A DNA stretch of 44,819 nt from Pseudoalteromonas prydzensis (GCF_011050055.1 NZ_DRGM01000054.1:1-44819); one strand, 5' to 3'; positions 1 to 10,442 are shown, numbered from the stretch's first letter. Notes: generated by a model from the letters alone, not told the origin. A program made the numbers and translations.

Positions 1-3000
1 CACTACCAAATTGGGGCTGGCTTACCGCGACGGCCGTCAATGTATCATCCGCATCCTCATCACTGGCCGTACTGAGCAAGCCATCACCCGCGGTGACAAC
101 TAAATTAGCCGCTTCATCAAGATTAAAGCTGAAATCTTGCCCTACCGGCGCATCGTTGGTGTTGGTTACTTCTAATGTAAACGGCGTTAAACTGGCGCTA
201 TCCGTACCATCGTTAACACTGATAGTAATAGTCGCGTAACTGCCTACATCCTCGTTTTCTGGCGTGCCCGACAATTCACCCGTGCTGGTGTCAAAGCTCG
301 CCCAGCTTGGTTTGTTAATGATGCTGAAGGTATGGGTATCACCTGTATCGCTGTCTGTTAGTGTGGGTATAAAACTATACGCTGCATCTTCAGCTGTTGT
401 TGTACTTGGTGAGCCACTTAATACCGGTGCGACATTGTATTTTTTAGTTACTGTGGCAGTTACTGCTGCACTGGCATTACCTGCGGTGTCTGTCACTATT
501 GCTGAGAACGTTAACACTCCCTCAGCCAATGTTGTAACATCGATACTAGTAATTTGCTGCGTCACAGCACTGATCGTTGCGTTACCAGTAACAGCATTAC
601 TGCCATCACTTACCTGGTAACTAAGCGAGCCACTTCCTTCAAGCCCAGTAAAACTAACACTCATTGTAGATTCGTTATCTGCGTTAATTAAGCTTTGATC
701 AACGCTAACTGCATGCCCGGTTGGGGTGGTATTATCTAAAGTAATTGAGCTGGTCGCCGCTGGCGATGTATTCCCTGCGCTGTCAGTTTGCGTTACCGAT
801 ACAGTTAAGGTGCCATTATTAAGTGCACTTATATCTAATTCATTGCCGTTAAGCGTCCAATTACCACCACTACCAGCTGTAACCGTGGCATTTACACCAC
901 CAATATCAACATTAACTGTTGCGTTCACTTCTGCACCGGAGCCGGTGATCAATACACTATCATCTTCACTAGCGTTAACTATGCCATCGGCTTCGATTGG
1001 GGTATTAATAGTAACAACTGACGGTGCCGTGTTATCCAAGGTTATGGTAGTCGTTGCCGCAGCAGAAATATTACCCGCGCTGTCAGTTTGCGTTGCTGAT
1101 ACCGTTAACGTGCCATTATTTAATGCACTGATATCCAACTCATTGCCACTGAGACTCCAATTACCGCTGCTATCAGCTGTCACGGTGACATTTACACCAC
1201 CAATATCAACCTTAACTGCGGCGCCTGATTCTGCTCCTGAGCCTACAATTAATACCGCATTATCTTCAGCAGCATTGACAATGCCATCAACGGCAATCGG
1301 CGTTGTGATAGTCAATGCATTTGGCGCTTGATTATCCAACGTAATTGTTGTGGTCGCCGCAGTTGAGATGTTACCTGCCGTATCACTTTGTGTGGCGCTG
1401 ACGCTAAGCGTGCCATTATTAAAGCTGCTGACATCAAACTCACTACCACTGATAGTCCATGCCCCAGAGCCATCTGCCGTCACACTGCGCGATTGGTTAT
1501 TCGCGCCATCGCTAATGGTCACATTAACGCTGGCATTGGCTTCTGCACCGGAGCCGGTGAGCAATACACTGTCATCTTCGAGCGCATTGATTAGGCCATC
1601 AACCTCAATCGGGGTGGCAATCGTCAAGGCATTCGGTGCTGCGTTATCTAACATCACTGAGGTGCTGGCTGCACTGGAGGTGTTACCCGCCGCATCACTT
1701 TGTGTGGCGCTGACGGTGAGTGTGCCGTTATTAAAGCTGCTGACATCAAACTCACTACCACTGATAGTCCATGTACCTGCGCCATCGGCCGTCACGGTGC
1801 GCGATTGGTTATTCGCGCCATCGCTGATAGTCACACTAACACTGGCATTGGCTTCTGCATCGGAGCCGGTGATCAATACACTGTCATCTTCGAGCGCATT
1901 GATTAGGCCATCAACCTCAATCGGAGTGGCGATCGCCAAAGCACTCGGTGCGGCGTTATCTAAAATCACTGCGGTGCTGGCAGCACTGGAAGTGTTACCC
2001 GCCGTGTCAGTTTGTGTAGCGCTGACGGTGAGCGTGCCGTTATTAAAGCTGCTAACATCAAATTCGCTGCCACTGATAGTCCATGCCCCAGCGCCATCGG
2101 CCGTCACAGTACGTGATAAGTTATTCGCGCCATCGCTGATGATCACACTAACGCTGGCATTGGCTTCCGCACCGGAGCCGGTGATCAATACACTGTCATC
2201 TTCTACGGCATTGATTAGGCCATCAACTTCAATCGGGGTGGCGATCGTCAAGGCACTCGGTGCGGCGTTATCTAAAATCACTGCGGTGCTGGCAGCACTG
2301 GAAGTATTACCCGCCGTATCACTTTGTGTGGCGCTGACGGTGAGCGTGCCGTTATTAAAGCTGCTGACATCAAACTCGCTACCACTGATAGTCCATGCCC
2401 CAGCGCCATCAGCCGTCACAGTACGTGATAAGTTATTCGCGCCATCGCTGATGGTCACATTAACCGTAGCGCCAGAGTCAGCGCCGCTACCTTGTATAAG
2501 CACATGCGCATCTTCTACAGCATTGATCCGACCATCTACTTCAATCGGGGTGGTAATGCTCGGTGCACTCACGTTAGTGTCAATGGTTATTGTAGTACTG
2601 GTGCCATTGGTAGTATTACCGGCAGAGTCCGTCGCGCGTGCCACAATGGTATGCGAGCCACTCGTCATTGCTGGGCTTACTGTGATACTCCACACCCCAC
2701 CAATAACAACAGCACTGCCTATTGAGCCATCAACACTTGAAATTAGGGTAATGGTGTCGCCGGTAGTGCCTGTGCCTGTAAAGGTAGGTGTAGTATTATT
2801 GGTTATATTATCTGTATTCGAGGAGCCGCTATCACTTGCTGCTGATAGATCGGCTGCGCTAGGCGCGCTCGGCGCGGTGGTGTCTATTGTCACGGTAAGT
2901 GCGCTTGAGCTACTACTTACATTACTTGCCGAGTCTGTTGCTTTTGCTGAAATAGCATGGTCTAAACCGGCAGTTAACGTGCTAGTGGTAATTTGCCAAT

Positions 3001-6000
3001 TACCATCAGTCGCTACGCCTGACCCTATTACAGTTGCTCCTGCACCAACTTGATCGCTGTAGAGTGTAACCGTTGAGCCACTCTCGGCAGTGCCACTAAA
3101 TGTTGGCGTGGTATCGTTGGTAATATTATCCGTATCAGATGGTCCTGTATCAGAAAGCGCATTTAAATCAGGGGTCGATGGTGCACTTGGCGCAACATTA
3201 TCATTTACCGTTATAGTAAACGCTTTTTGGAAAGTTGTTGTTGCATCGTTACTTTGTACGCACACAATATAATTTCCTGCACTAAGTGCAGCTTGTGTTT
3301 GCACTAAGGTGCCACTGATCTGAAAACTACTATTGTTTGTGTCAGCACTACATGTACCACTTACACTTGCGCCAGAGCTTACAAACGTATAACTATGGCT
3401 GTCGCTAGTATCTACATCTGAGGTAGTAAGTGCCCCTATATTAGCACCAGGCCCAGTTGATGATTGATTTATACTTGCCGATGAGAGTGAAATATCCGTT
3501 GGGGCATCATTTTGCCCAGTAATACTCACTATCGCTTGATTTGTACCCGCGCTGTTTGCTATTCCATCATTAAATACATAATCCAAAGTCACGGATGATG
3601 GTGGTGATTCTGAACTATTTTGATAGGTAATACTTTGCAAAACTGAGTCAACAATGGCAGATGTAGCATTAGCATTAAAGGTCAGTACCAAGGTACCAGA
3701 GGAATTACTGGTTACCGCTCCGACTGTGGTCGAATTATAAGTAAACGTATTGCCCTCAATTAGCGCGCCCAATAAGTTATTGTTCGCAAAAACATCTTCA
3801 GTACTCGCCCCACCGTTTCGAGTAATGGTTAAACTAGCATTATTATAATTACCAATTGCGCCATTAAGGGCATCGAGCTCAGTATCAGCAATAGTTACAT
3901 CTGAGTCGATAACAATCGCAGAGCCATTTTCAGTAAAGGTCGCACCGCCATTCAAACTACTAAATACGGGAGCACTATTTGGCTCAACAAAAGTGATTAT
4001 GGTATCACTACCACTGTCAGCAACGCTAAAAGCCAAACTTGAGCCTGGTGAATTAGTTAACGAGAGTGTAAGTTCAGAAATATTAAAATCGGTGGCATCT
4101 GTATCAACTTCTAATGTGCTAGCGCCATTAAATCGCACATTTGCACTTGAAAGCCCTGTTACACCAGTAATCGTTAAGGTATCGCCTACGGCTAGATCGG
4201 TGATGGTATCCCCTGATAATTGTGCTGCACTGCCAACAAAATTATCGTTACCTGCATTGCCCGTCATCGAATCAGTACCACCGCCAGGGCGGATGGTATC
4301 TGCGCCGCTACCGCCAACGAAAGTATCATCACCATTAAAATCGCTGGCCGTAATCGTCAATATGTCACTGGCAAAGGCTGAAGCATTTATTGATAGGGCC
4401 GCAGTAATTTCACCGCCACTCGCATTTGACACTGATACTGCTTGACCATTGGCATTAAAGTTGTCAGTCAAGGTTATCGTGGCATTATTGTTAGTTCCTA
4501 TTGCCACGCCTTCCACAGCAGACACTGAGGTATTGGTAAAATCAAACGACCCACCATCCATAAGTTTCAGTGCTTCAGTCCCCGCACTACCCGTTATAGC
4601 AGTGCTAAAGTTACCAATATTATCCGCATCAATAGCCACTGTTGCACCACTAGCTAACGAAAGAGTGCCTATATTTAAAAATCCACCGCCACTAATGTCT
4701 GCACCATCAGTTACTTGTACTTGGTCGGCAACACTATTTTCGCCAATTAACATACCCGTATATGCACTGCTGCCAATTGCAAAAGTAATCGCGTCGGTTG
4801 ACGAACCAGCGGTTACATTAGTGGTACCTGTTGATACGGTGATCGTTCTGGTATTTGTGCTGTCATCAGCTACAGCGTAGCTTTCAATGCCAGTTAACGT
4901 TGTAAAATCACCATCACCGGTGATAGTAATAGTTTCTGAACCTGGCGCTGTTATGGTGCCCGTAAAGCTGCCATGCTGGCTGGCCGTCATCGACACTGAC
5001 GCGCCCGAAGCGAGTGTTAAGTTAGTCACATTACTAATCGTGGCATTACTAATGTTTGCGCCGCTACTCATAGACAATGTATCAGCAACACTATTTTCGC
5101 CGGTAATTGTTCCCGTATAAGCTAGTGTGCCAATATCAAAAGTGATGGCATCAGTTACAGAGCTAGCGGTTACTGAGTGCCCCGCTGCGCTAATAGAGAC
5201 AGTACGCGCGTTAGTACTATCGTCATTTAATGTGTAGTTTTCAATTGCTGATACAGTAGCGAAATCACCGTCACCCAAAATAGCGAGCGTCTCATTACCA
5301 CTGCCTGATACAGTGCCTGAGAACAATGCGAGCTGAGATGCAGCAATACTTGCTGAACCGCCACTTGCTACAGTAAAGTTTTCAAAGCCGCTAATTGTGG
5401 CGCCAGAAATATTGCCACCACTACCAATAGATAACGTATCAGTGCCGGTGTTGCCTGCTAAAATACCGGTTGCGGTAAGTGAGCCAACATTGAGGGTATC
5501 GTCCCCGCTGCTACCAGTAAGATTTTGCCCCGCAGCACCAAGGGTGAATGTATTTGCCACAGATAAAACATACGTTTCAATCGCACTGTTGCCTGTTAGT
5601 CCATCCGTTGCTGAGCTGATGGTTATCGTTTCTGTGCCTGGTGCTGTAAACGTTGTAAAACTATCGTGCTGCGCCTCGGTCATCAATACACTCGCACCAC
5701 TGGCAAGCGTTAACGATTCAAAGGCAGAAATTGTTGCACCGCTGAGATCAGCACCAGAGTCGGCCTGTAATATATCGGTACCCGCAGCGCCATTCAATGT
5801 ACCGGTTACCGTGAAGGCATTAATATTAACGGTATCATCTGCGCTGCTGCCAGTTACATTTTGCGCTGCACTGCCAAGCGTAAAGGTCATCGCTGCGCCA
5901 AGCACATAGCTTTCAATATCAGCATCACCAGTGAGCGCTTGATCGCCATCAGCACTAGCAATAGTAAACTGATTTGTACCAACACCATTTATGGTCGTGA

Positions 6001-7897
6001 AACTGTCATGCTGCGTTTCACTTAATGTCAATGAGCCATTGTTATATGGCGTTAAGGTTTCAAAAGCGCTCAAACTGGCAAAGCCAGTTAAGTCGGCGTC
6101 ATTAACAACAACAAGCTCATCCGTGCCGCTGCCGCCATCAGCCGTTGACCCTGCAATATGCGCTGCATTGCTAATATTTAATGTTTCATTATCGTCACTA
6201 AACGTAATAGCAGGGCTTAAATTTATGCCGTTTAAGGTGCTAAATCCAGCAGCGACAGAACTCGCTGAAGTAATATTTGCAACCGAAATGGTCGCTGTAC
6301 GACTGGCACTATTTACAGTGCCATCATTAATAACAACTGACACTGTACGCGCTGTGGTATTAGGTGTTGCACTGGTATTGTTATACGTTATTGCTTGTAA
6401 AAAGGTCGTCACTTGTGCAACGGTTGCCGAAGCCGCCGTTATCGAAATTGTATCTTGCAGAGTAATGTCTGAAGCACCTGATATACCGCCAAGTGCATTT
6501 TGCGCAGCAGCCGATACACTAAGCCCTTCTGACGCGCCATCTTGATCGTTGGTTAATGTAACCGTGATTGTTGTTATTGTATCCGCATCACTATCAGTTG
6601 CACTAGCGCTGGGCGCGATATTCACAGCACCGCTGCCTTCAGAAAACGAAACTGAACTATCTGTACCTGCCAGCACACCATTTAAATCAACTTCAGGGGC
6701 TGAATTTGCCGGAACTGCAGATAGGTTGTTTATGGCAAGATTGTCAATTTTCAGCCAGTCAAGAGTTGAATTATCATTATAAGAAACTTTTATCCACTTT
6801 ATTCCCGTAAACAACGCACCAGAAGCATTTACTGTCTCGCCACTACGGTTCGGTAAATTCCCAGTGTTTGCTTCACCTCCTTTATCCGTTGTTAGCCGTA
6901 TGACTTTATTAACGCCACTTGAGTTATAAACATCTAAACTAGATAAATTAAACGTTTCGTTATTTGTGAAATATATTTTGCTATATGTCTGATCTGACGA
7001 TGACGAACTTGTACCGACGTAAACATAGCCCGCTGAAAAACTATATAAATCTTGCCCCCCACTAGCTCCAGACTTAATTTTTATGCTGTAACTGGTGTCC
7101 GGTATTTGGTAACTCTTACTATTCGCGTACCCAGTAGGTAAACCACCAAATCTCAACGTAGCATCAACAGCCAATACATCTGAAAAATCAATCAGAGCGA
7201 GTTCTGAAAATGGCCGGTTAGCAAAATCGATATCTCCTTTGACGACTTCTAAGTCCCAATCACCACCTTTACTACTATTACCGGTTAAATCATTAGAAGC
7301 GGCAACATCTAAATCCGTTGCTTGATTAAATAGCGTTAAAAACTGCTCACCCTGCGTATCTTTGCCAACATCACAGCCGTAAAAAAATACATCACCACCG
7401 GATCTTATAGCACCTTTAAATACACGCATAAATTGTGCATTTGTTTCAACCACCGCGGTATTGATTGTACTGTTACCTAGTTGCACCTCACCACTGCGAC
7501 CATGTGAGAAGATACTCACACTTTGTAAATCGCGATAACCCCCAAGTAACTCTTCTAGTTGCTTAATACCCGACTCATCTGCCCGTAGCTCTACAATCTC
7601 AGTGGAACTATACCGTTGTTTATAAAGTAAGTTTTTATCAGGAACTGCAGCATCAATAATGATCAAATGCTTAATTGCATTGGCACTTTCGATTACCAAG
7701 TCATTTTCAGCTGACGCTTGCGATTGCTCACTTATCACCTTAGCAGTTGTGATCTGGCTAGGCTTGGGCATGCTTACGCTGTGTTGAGGTTGCGCTGGTA
7801 ATTGCACATATTCACTTGCAGCAACATTAGCCGGTTGAATAAGCCCTAAGGCAGAACCTACAAAGATAGAAATTGGTGACAAAGAGAAGTGCAGCAT
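1..7897 (-). CDS. Giant DUF4347 / Ig-like repeat adhesin (C-terminus outside window)
   Basis: One minus-strand frame runs open from an ATG at 7897 to the window edge, 2632 codons without a stop. A GAGG Shine-Dalgarno lies about 8 nt upstream. The first ~28 residues look like a signal peptide. Residues ~75-235 match DUF4347 (LIIIDAAVPD, SIFSHGRSGEVQLG, FFYGCDVG, DVAASNDLTG, GDWDLE). Then follow a lectin-like segment (~240-395), cadherin/VCBS-type modules opening NSAPEVDLNG (~402) and NSAPVF (~1310), a short RTX-like Gly/Asp stretch (GGSGADTIRPGGGTDSMTGN, ~1195), NDAPTDISL (~1465), and a run of bacterial Ig-like domains (~1560-2400) ending in a putative Ig module near 2480-2555. Proteins of this build are large surface adhesins, usually exported by type I secretion; the C-terminal signal would lie outside the window. 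It is the last gene seen of a six-gene run, 63 nt behind the sulfotransferase gene. Family assignment is firm; the ligand is unknown. Confidence 0.9.
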   Translation of the reverse strand, partial: MLHFSLSPISIFVGSALGLIQPANVAASEYVQLPAQPQHSVSMPKPSQITTAKVISEQSQASAENDLVIESANAIKHLIIIDAAVPDKNLLYKQRYSSTEIVELRADESGIKQLEELLGGYRDLQSVSIFSHGRSGEVQLGNSTINTAVVETNAQFMRVFKGAIRSGGDVFFYGCDVGKDTQGEQFLTLFNQATDLDVAASNDLTGNSSKGGDWDLEVVKGDIDFANRPFSELALIDFSDVLAVDATLRFGGLPTGYANSKSYQIPDTSYSIKIKSGASGGQDLYSFSAGYVYVGTSSSSSDQTYSKIYFTNNETFNLSSLDVYNSSGVNKVIRLTTDKGGEANTGNLPNRSGETVNASGALFTGIKWIKVSYNDNSTLDWLKIDNLAINNLSAVPANSAPEVDLNGVLAGTDSSVSFSEGSGAVNIAPSASATDSDADTITTITVTLTNDQDGASEGLSVSAAAQNALGGISGASDITLQDTISITAASATVAQVTTFLQAITYNNTSATPNTTARTVSVVINDGTVNSASRTATISVANITSASSVAAGFSTLNGINLSPAITFSDDNETLNISNAAHIAGSTADGGSGTDELVVVNDADLTGFASLSAFETLTPYNNGSLTLSETQHDSFTTINGVGTNQFTIASADGDQALTGDADIESYVLGAAMTFTLGSAAQNVTGSSADDTVNINAFTVTGTLNGAAGTDILQADSGADLSGATISAFESLTLASGASVLMTEAQHDSFTTFTAPGTETITISSATDGLTGNSAIETYVLSVANTFTLGAAGQNLTGSSGDDTLNVGSLTATGILAGNTGTDTLSIGSGGNISGATISGFENFTVASGGSASIAASQLALFSGTVSGSGNETLAILGDGDFATVSAIENYTLNDDSTNARTVSISAAGHSVTASSVTDAITFDIGTLAYTGTITGENSVADTLSMSSGANISNATISNVTNLTLASGASVSMTASQHGSFTGTITAPGSETITITGDGDFTTLTGIESYAVADDSTNTRTITVSTGTTNVTAGSSTDAITFAIGSSAYTGMLIGENSVADQVQVTDGADISGGGFLNIGTLSLASGATVAIDADNIGNFSTAITGSAGTEALKLMDGGSFDFTNTSVSAVEGVAIGTNNNATITLTDNFNANGQAVSVSNASGGEITAALSINASAFASDILTITASDFNGDDTFVGGSGADTIRPGGGTDSMTGNAGNDNFVGSAAQLSGDTITDLAVGDTLTITGVTGLSSANVRFNGASTLEVDTDATDFNISELTLSLTNSPGSSLAFSVADSGSDTIITFVEPNSAPVFSSLNGGATFTENGSAIVIDSDVTIADTELDALNGAIGNYNNASLTITRNGGASTEDVFANNNLLGALIEGNTFTYNSTTVGAVTSNSSGTLVLTFNANATSAIVDSVLQSITYQNSSESPPSSVTLDYVFNDGIANSAGTNQAIVSITGQNDAPTDISLSSASINQSSTGPGANIGALTTSDVDTSDSHSYTFVSSGASVSGTCSADTNNSSFQISGTLVQTQAALSAGNYIVCVQSNDATTTFQKAFTITVNDNVAPSAPSTPDLNALSDTGPSDTDNITNDTTPTFSGTAESGSTVTLYSDQVGAGATVIGSGVATDGNWQITTSTLTAGLDHAISAKATDSASNVSSSSSALTVTIDTTAPSAPSAADLSAASDSGSSNTDNITNNTTPTFTGTGTTGDTITLISSVDGSIGSAVVIGGVWSITVSPAMTSGSHTIVARATDSAGNTTNGTSTTITIDTNVSAPSITTPIEVDGRINAVEDAHVLIQGSGADSGATVNVTISDGANNLSRTVTADGAGAWTISGSEFDVSSFNNGTLTVSATQSDTAGNTSSAASTAVILDNAAPSALTIATPIEVDGLINAVEDDSVLITGSGAEANASVSVIISDGANNLSRTVTADGAGAWTISGSEFDVSSFNNGTLTVSATQTDTAGNTSSAASTAVILDNAAPSALAIATPIEVDGLINALEDDSVLITGSDAEANASVSVTISDGANNQSRTVTADGAGTWTISGSEFDVSSFNNGTLTVSATQSDAAGNTSSAASTSVMLDNAAPNALTIATPIEVDGLINALEDDSVLLTGSGAEANASVNVTISDGANNQSRSVTADGSGAWTISGSEFDVSSFNNGTLSVSATQSDTAGNISTAATTTITLDNQAPNALTITTPIAVDGIVNAAEDNAVLIVGSGAESGAAVKVDIGGVNVTVTADSSGNWSLSGNELDISALNNGTLTVSATQTDSAGNISAAATTTITLDNTAPSVVTINTPIEADGIVNASEDDSVLITGSGAEVNATVNVDIGGVNATVTAGSGGNWTLNGNELDISALNNGTLTVSVTQTDSAGNTSPAATSSITLDNTTPTGHAVSVDQSLINADNESTMSVSFTGLEGSGSLSYQVSDGSNAVTGNATISAVTQQITSIDVTTLAEGVLTFSAIVTDTAGNASAAVTATVTKKYNVAPVLSGSPSTTTAEDAAYSFIPTLTDSDTGDTHTFSIINKPSWASFDTSTGELSGTPENEDVGSYATITISVNDGTDSASLTPFTLEVTNTNDAPVGQDFSFNLDEAANLVVTAGDGLLSTASDEDADDTLTAVAVSQPQFGS
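729..2576 (-). repeat. Tandem Ig-like domain repeats in the adhesin gene
   Basis: Six consecutive repeat units begin at about 729, 1029, 1329, 1641, 1953 and 2265. The first two are 300 bp (100 residues) and the last four are 312 bp (104 residues). Units from 1329 onward are nearly identical at the DNA level. The repeated protein signature is DNAAPSALTIATPIEVDGLI followed by a VLITGSGAEANASV-type strand and NGTLTVSATQSDTAGN. Such near identity indicates recent tandem duplication or gene conversion, and unit number could vary between strains. Confidence 0.88.
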
Positions 7898-7960
7898 TGG
7901 TTTAGTCCTCTAACCATATTGTATAAAGCGACGTTTTAGTACTACTTGTTGTTTAAAACG

Positions 7961-8785
7961 TTACGGTGCTTTTTGAGTGATCAAGCTTGCGCTACTGCCT
8001 TGAGGATCTAACCAAAAAGCCATATCACTGTATTTTTTAAATAACTCAGGGGGCAGCACCGTTTTTCGGCCAGTGAATTCCACTTTTTGCTTCACTGCAT
8101 GCAGGCCTTCTGCCCCCAAATGTTTATCGAACTCACTGGCGTTATAGGTGACATTTTCAAAATCATGTTGATAACTAGGCAAACCTAAAAACTGATAGAT
8201 CAGCGCCAAGCTATTTTCTGGTTTACTCACCAGCAAGTCATAATCGAGCAACAACAATTGCTTTGAAAACTCACCATAAAAACCTTCTTTTAACGCAGCC
8301 CATGCACTGCCAAATGGACCAAGATTAGAAGCAATATGCTCACAGCGGGTATACACGTTTTGCCGCGATGCTGGGGAATATATACGGCTAAATTCAAGAC
8401 TGTTTTTTCTGTAGATGCGCTCAAAACTGTCCATTACCCACGCAGGGTTTCTCACCAAGCAAATCACCTTAAAGTCATTGCCAAATAAAGTGTTTAATAA
8501 ATTAAGCTTTGCGGTCCATTGCCTGTTAGTATCAAAAACAATTTGCTTTTCAACATCCTGATAATAGCCAGAGCAAATAGCACGGCATATATTCAGCCGC
8601 TGTACTGCATTAATACTCGTGGCAAATTCACTCCCAGAGCCCATTTGCTCCAGCAGGTTAGTAATAAAGCCTGCCACTGGCGTTGACATATCAGCGTGAA
8701 AATCGGGGTTTTGCCGTAATATACTAGCCAGTAATGTTGAGCCAGATCTTGGTAAACCCGCGATAAAATGATAGTGATGCTGCAT
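7961..8785 (-). CDS. Sulfotransferase family protein
   Basis: A 274-residue protein with the sulfotransferase 5'-PAPS loop GLPRSGSTLLAS at residues 10-21 and a later LVRNPAWVMDSFERIYRKNS segment (~112-131) that fits the 3'-phosphate binding region. The family moves a sulfuryl group from PAPS to a hydroxyl or amine; here the acceptor is unknown and could be a sugar or a tyrosine. The gene starts 6 nt after the tail-collar gene and lies 63 nt before the giant adhesin gene on the same strand, so it is probably co-transcribed with both. No signal peptide is visible, so it should act in the cytoplasm before export of any target. That the adhesin or collar protein is the target is inference from position only. 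Confidence 0.85.
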   Translation of the reverse strand: MQHHYHFIAGLPRSGSTLLASILRQNPDFHADMSTPVAGFITNLLEQMGSGSEFATSINAVQRLNICRAICSGYYQDVEKQIVFDTNRQWTAKLNLLNTLFGNDFKVICLVRNPAWVMDSFERIYRKNSLEFSRIYSPASRQNVYTRCEHIASNLGPFGSAWAALKEGFYGEFSKQLLLLDYDLLVSKPENSLALIYQFLGLPSYQHDFENVTYNASEFDKHLGAEGLHAVKQKVEFTGRKTVLPPELFKKYSDMAFWLDPQGSSASLITQKAP

Positions 8786-8791
8786 AAATAA

Positions 8792-9490
8792 TTAATTCCG
8801 ACTCGGGAATATCCCAAACAAGGCAATCACATAATTCATTGCGATATATGGCGTACGAATATCCATTGATTGATTGCCACCAGGTAAAGATGTTGTGCCT
8901 TGCAAGCTATTAGCTGGCAGGGTTAACGCAACATTTGCTTGTGCTGGGATATCAAATGAATTGACCGTAACATTGCCCAGACTCAGTAAGGACGATGGCG
9001 CTGTTTGGTATATTAGCTCTTGCTTATCAGGGCCACCACCAGCGACAACCGTTGCCAACGCGGCTCCAGCTGTAGGCTCACCCGTATCTGCATTTTGCGC
9101 TGTCGCAATGTTTGCAGCACCTGTCACACCAGTTATGGTTTGTCCTGGAATACTGACAGAGACTGACTGTGCTGAACTTGGCAATGACACCATACCTTGC
9201 ATAGCTGGCAAATTAGTCGGCAAAATATGTACTGATTCACTGCCGCCTTTTTGACCAAGCCTATACTCACTCAAACCAGGTCCTCGGCCAAAACCAATCG
9301 GTGCTCGCCCTCTAATATCAGGTAACGCCATCGTGGTACGACCATCACCACCATAGATTGTGCCAATAATGGAAAAAAGTGCCGTGTTAGAGCTAATAGC
9401 CAATAACTGCCCTTCACACATAGCCCAGTTTCTAGGGGCAAAATTCCCTGCAAATATCTCAACATCGCCAATAAACGGTTCCGCACTCAT
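8792..9490 (-). CDS. Phage tail collar domain protein (MdpB-like)
   Basis: A 232-residue protein with a typical tail-collar N-terminus: IGDVEIFAGNFAPRNWAMCE, GQLLAISSNTALFSIIGTIY, GGDGRTTMALPDIRGRAPIG. This matches the family annotated as microcystin-dependent protein or tail collar, common in bacterial chromosomes outside any phage. The remaining ~130 residues are rich in Ala, Gly, Thr and Ser and end with an MNYVIALFGIFPSRN-type tail seen in this family. A GAGGAAAT ribosome site precedes the ATG at 9490. No capsid, tail-tube or lysis genes lie nearby, so it is not part of a prophage tail. Flanking genes encode a formyltransferase-like protein and a sulfotransferase, which suggests that it may be the modified product of the operon. 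Function in bacteria is unproven. Confidence 0.87.
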   Translation of the reverse strand: MSAEPFIGDVEIFAGNFAPRNWAMCEGQLLAISSNTALFSIIGTIYGGDGRTTMALPDIRGRAPIGFGRGPGLSEYRLGQKGGSESVHILPTNLPAMQGMVSLPSSAQSVSVSIPGQTITGVTGAANIATAQNADTGEPTAGAALATVVAGGGPDKQELIYQTAPSSLLSLGNVTVNSFDIPAQANVALTLPANSLQGTTSLPGGNQSMDIRTPYIAMNYVIALFGIFPSRN

Positions 9491-9518
9491 AATTTATTTC
9501 CTCTCAAAATTTATATAA

Positions 9519-10442
9519 TTACAATTGCATTCCAGCCGAAATATTCGCTAAAGATGCAAACCGATAACCCGTCACACAACCAAACTGACAAGAAACAATA
9601 TCCAATGCCACAGCACCTTGTTTTGTTTGTACAACCAAGCCTGCAGATTTGCTAATAGTTAAAATCGTACCAGCGGGCTCAAAAAATAGTTTTTCTTCAA
9701 CAAATGACGCTTGCAACACATTAATTTCTCCCAACTTAGTTGTGAGAATAAAGCCACCATACAGCGGATTACCAGCCCTAGCAGCAGCCACAAAATCGCT
9801 GGCGCTATGCGCCACACAAGATAATGTTAAATCGTTATAGGTCAGTGCGGGCAGGACACACTCTTTAGCGCTATGTGGCTGCCAATTTAATTGCTTAAAT
9901 TCTGCAAAGAACAGTGCTAGTGTTTGCGCCAACGTAGATGCAACCCGCATCGCAAGACTTTGGTAAGTATCAAATGGATGAATCGCAATACTTTGTTGTA
10001 GCGTTTGTGCTTGGTTTTCGCCATTGCCAGTAAGCCTCTGCACTGTGATAGATAAATCGTCTTGCTGTGTTCTAACTTGCCAATATAACGTTTCTACCCA
10101 TTGGTAATTTGCATCTGTTTGCAAAAAAACACCGTATGCATGACCATGAAAAAAGTTAATTATAGTGTCGCTCAATGGCGCTGCTGTAACACAGCTTATT
10201 GCCATCGTTGCTTGCCATTGATCAAGTTGAGCAAGCAACTGAACATCACTGTTCCAAGCAACAAATGCTATGTTGAACGCTTCACACTGCACCCGTAATT
10301 GTTCCGATTCACTTTGTACTTGGGCATTTTCATGTGCCACAAAAACCACGGCTACCAACAACTTACTTTGCAATAAAAAATCTACTGTGGGCATAGATAA
10401 GCAACTAGAAGTAAATAGCACTACCTTGTTAGTTTGCTCCAT
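9519..10442 (-). CDS. Formyltransferase-like protein (Fmt fold, degenerate active site)
   Basis: A 307-residue protein that follows the two-domain plan of methionyl-tRNA/sugar formyltransferases. The N-terminus VVLFTSSCLSMPTVDFLLQS resembles the Rossmann start of Fmt. Residues from ~205 (LTYNDLTLSCVAHSASDFVA then RAGNPLYGGFILTT) match the Fmt C-terminal barrel, where the family has an IRALNPWPGAF-type motif. The catalytic Asn-His-Asp set and the HPSLLP-type loop are not recognisable: the corresponding segment reads NFFHGHAYGVF. So it may bind a folate or a related substrate without Fmt chemistry, or do something else. Its ATG lies inside the end of the upstream gene (14-nt overlap), indicating translational coupling. 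It is not the cell's Fmt, which is much better conserved. Confidence 0.62.
   Translation of the reverse strand: MEQTNKVVLFTSSCLSMPTVDFLLQSKLLVAVVFVAHENAQVQSESEQLRVQCEAFNIAFVAWNSDVQLLAQLDQWQATMAISCVTAAPLSDTIINFFHGHAYGVFLQTDANYQWVETLYWQVRTQQDDLSITVQRLTGNGENQAQTLQQSIAIHPFDTYQSLAMRVASTLAQTLALFFAEFKQLNWQPHSAKECVLPALTYNDLTLSCVAHSASDFVAAARAGNPLYGGFILTTKLGEINVLQASFVEEKLFFEPAGTILTISKSAGLVVQTKQGAVALDIVSCQFGCVTGYRFASLANISAGMQL

Noticed and set aside
264..6782. A series of long open frames on the plus strand, some with internal repeats
   Set aside because: They are shadows of the giant adhesin on the minus strand, which is open over the whole stretch, has recognisable domains and a ribosome site; the plus-strand frames are low-complexity Val/Ala/Leu-rich and broken.
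8792..9490. Tail-collar gene as a sign of a tailed prophage
   Set aside because: No other tail, capsid, terminase or lysis genes are near; the family is common as a chromosomal gene.
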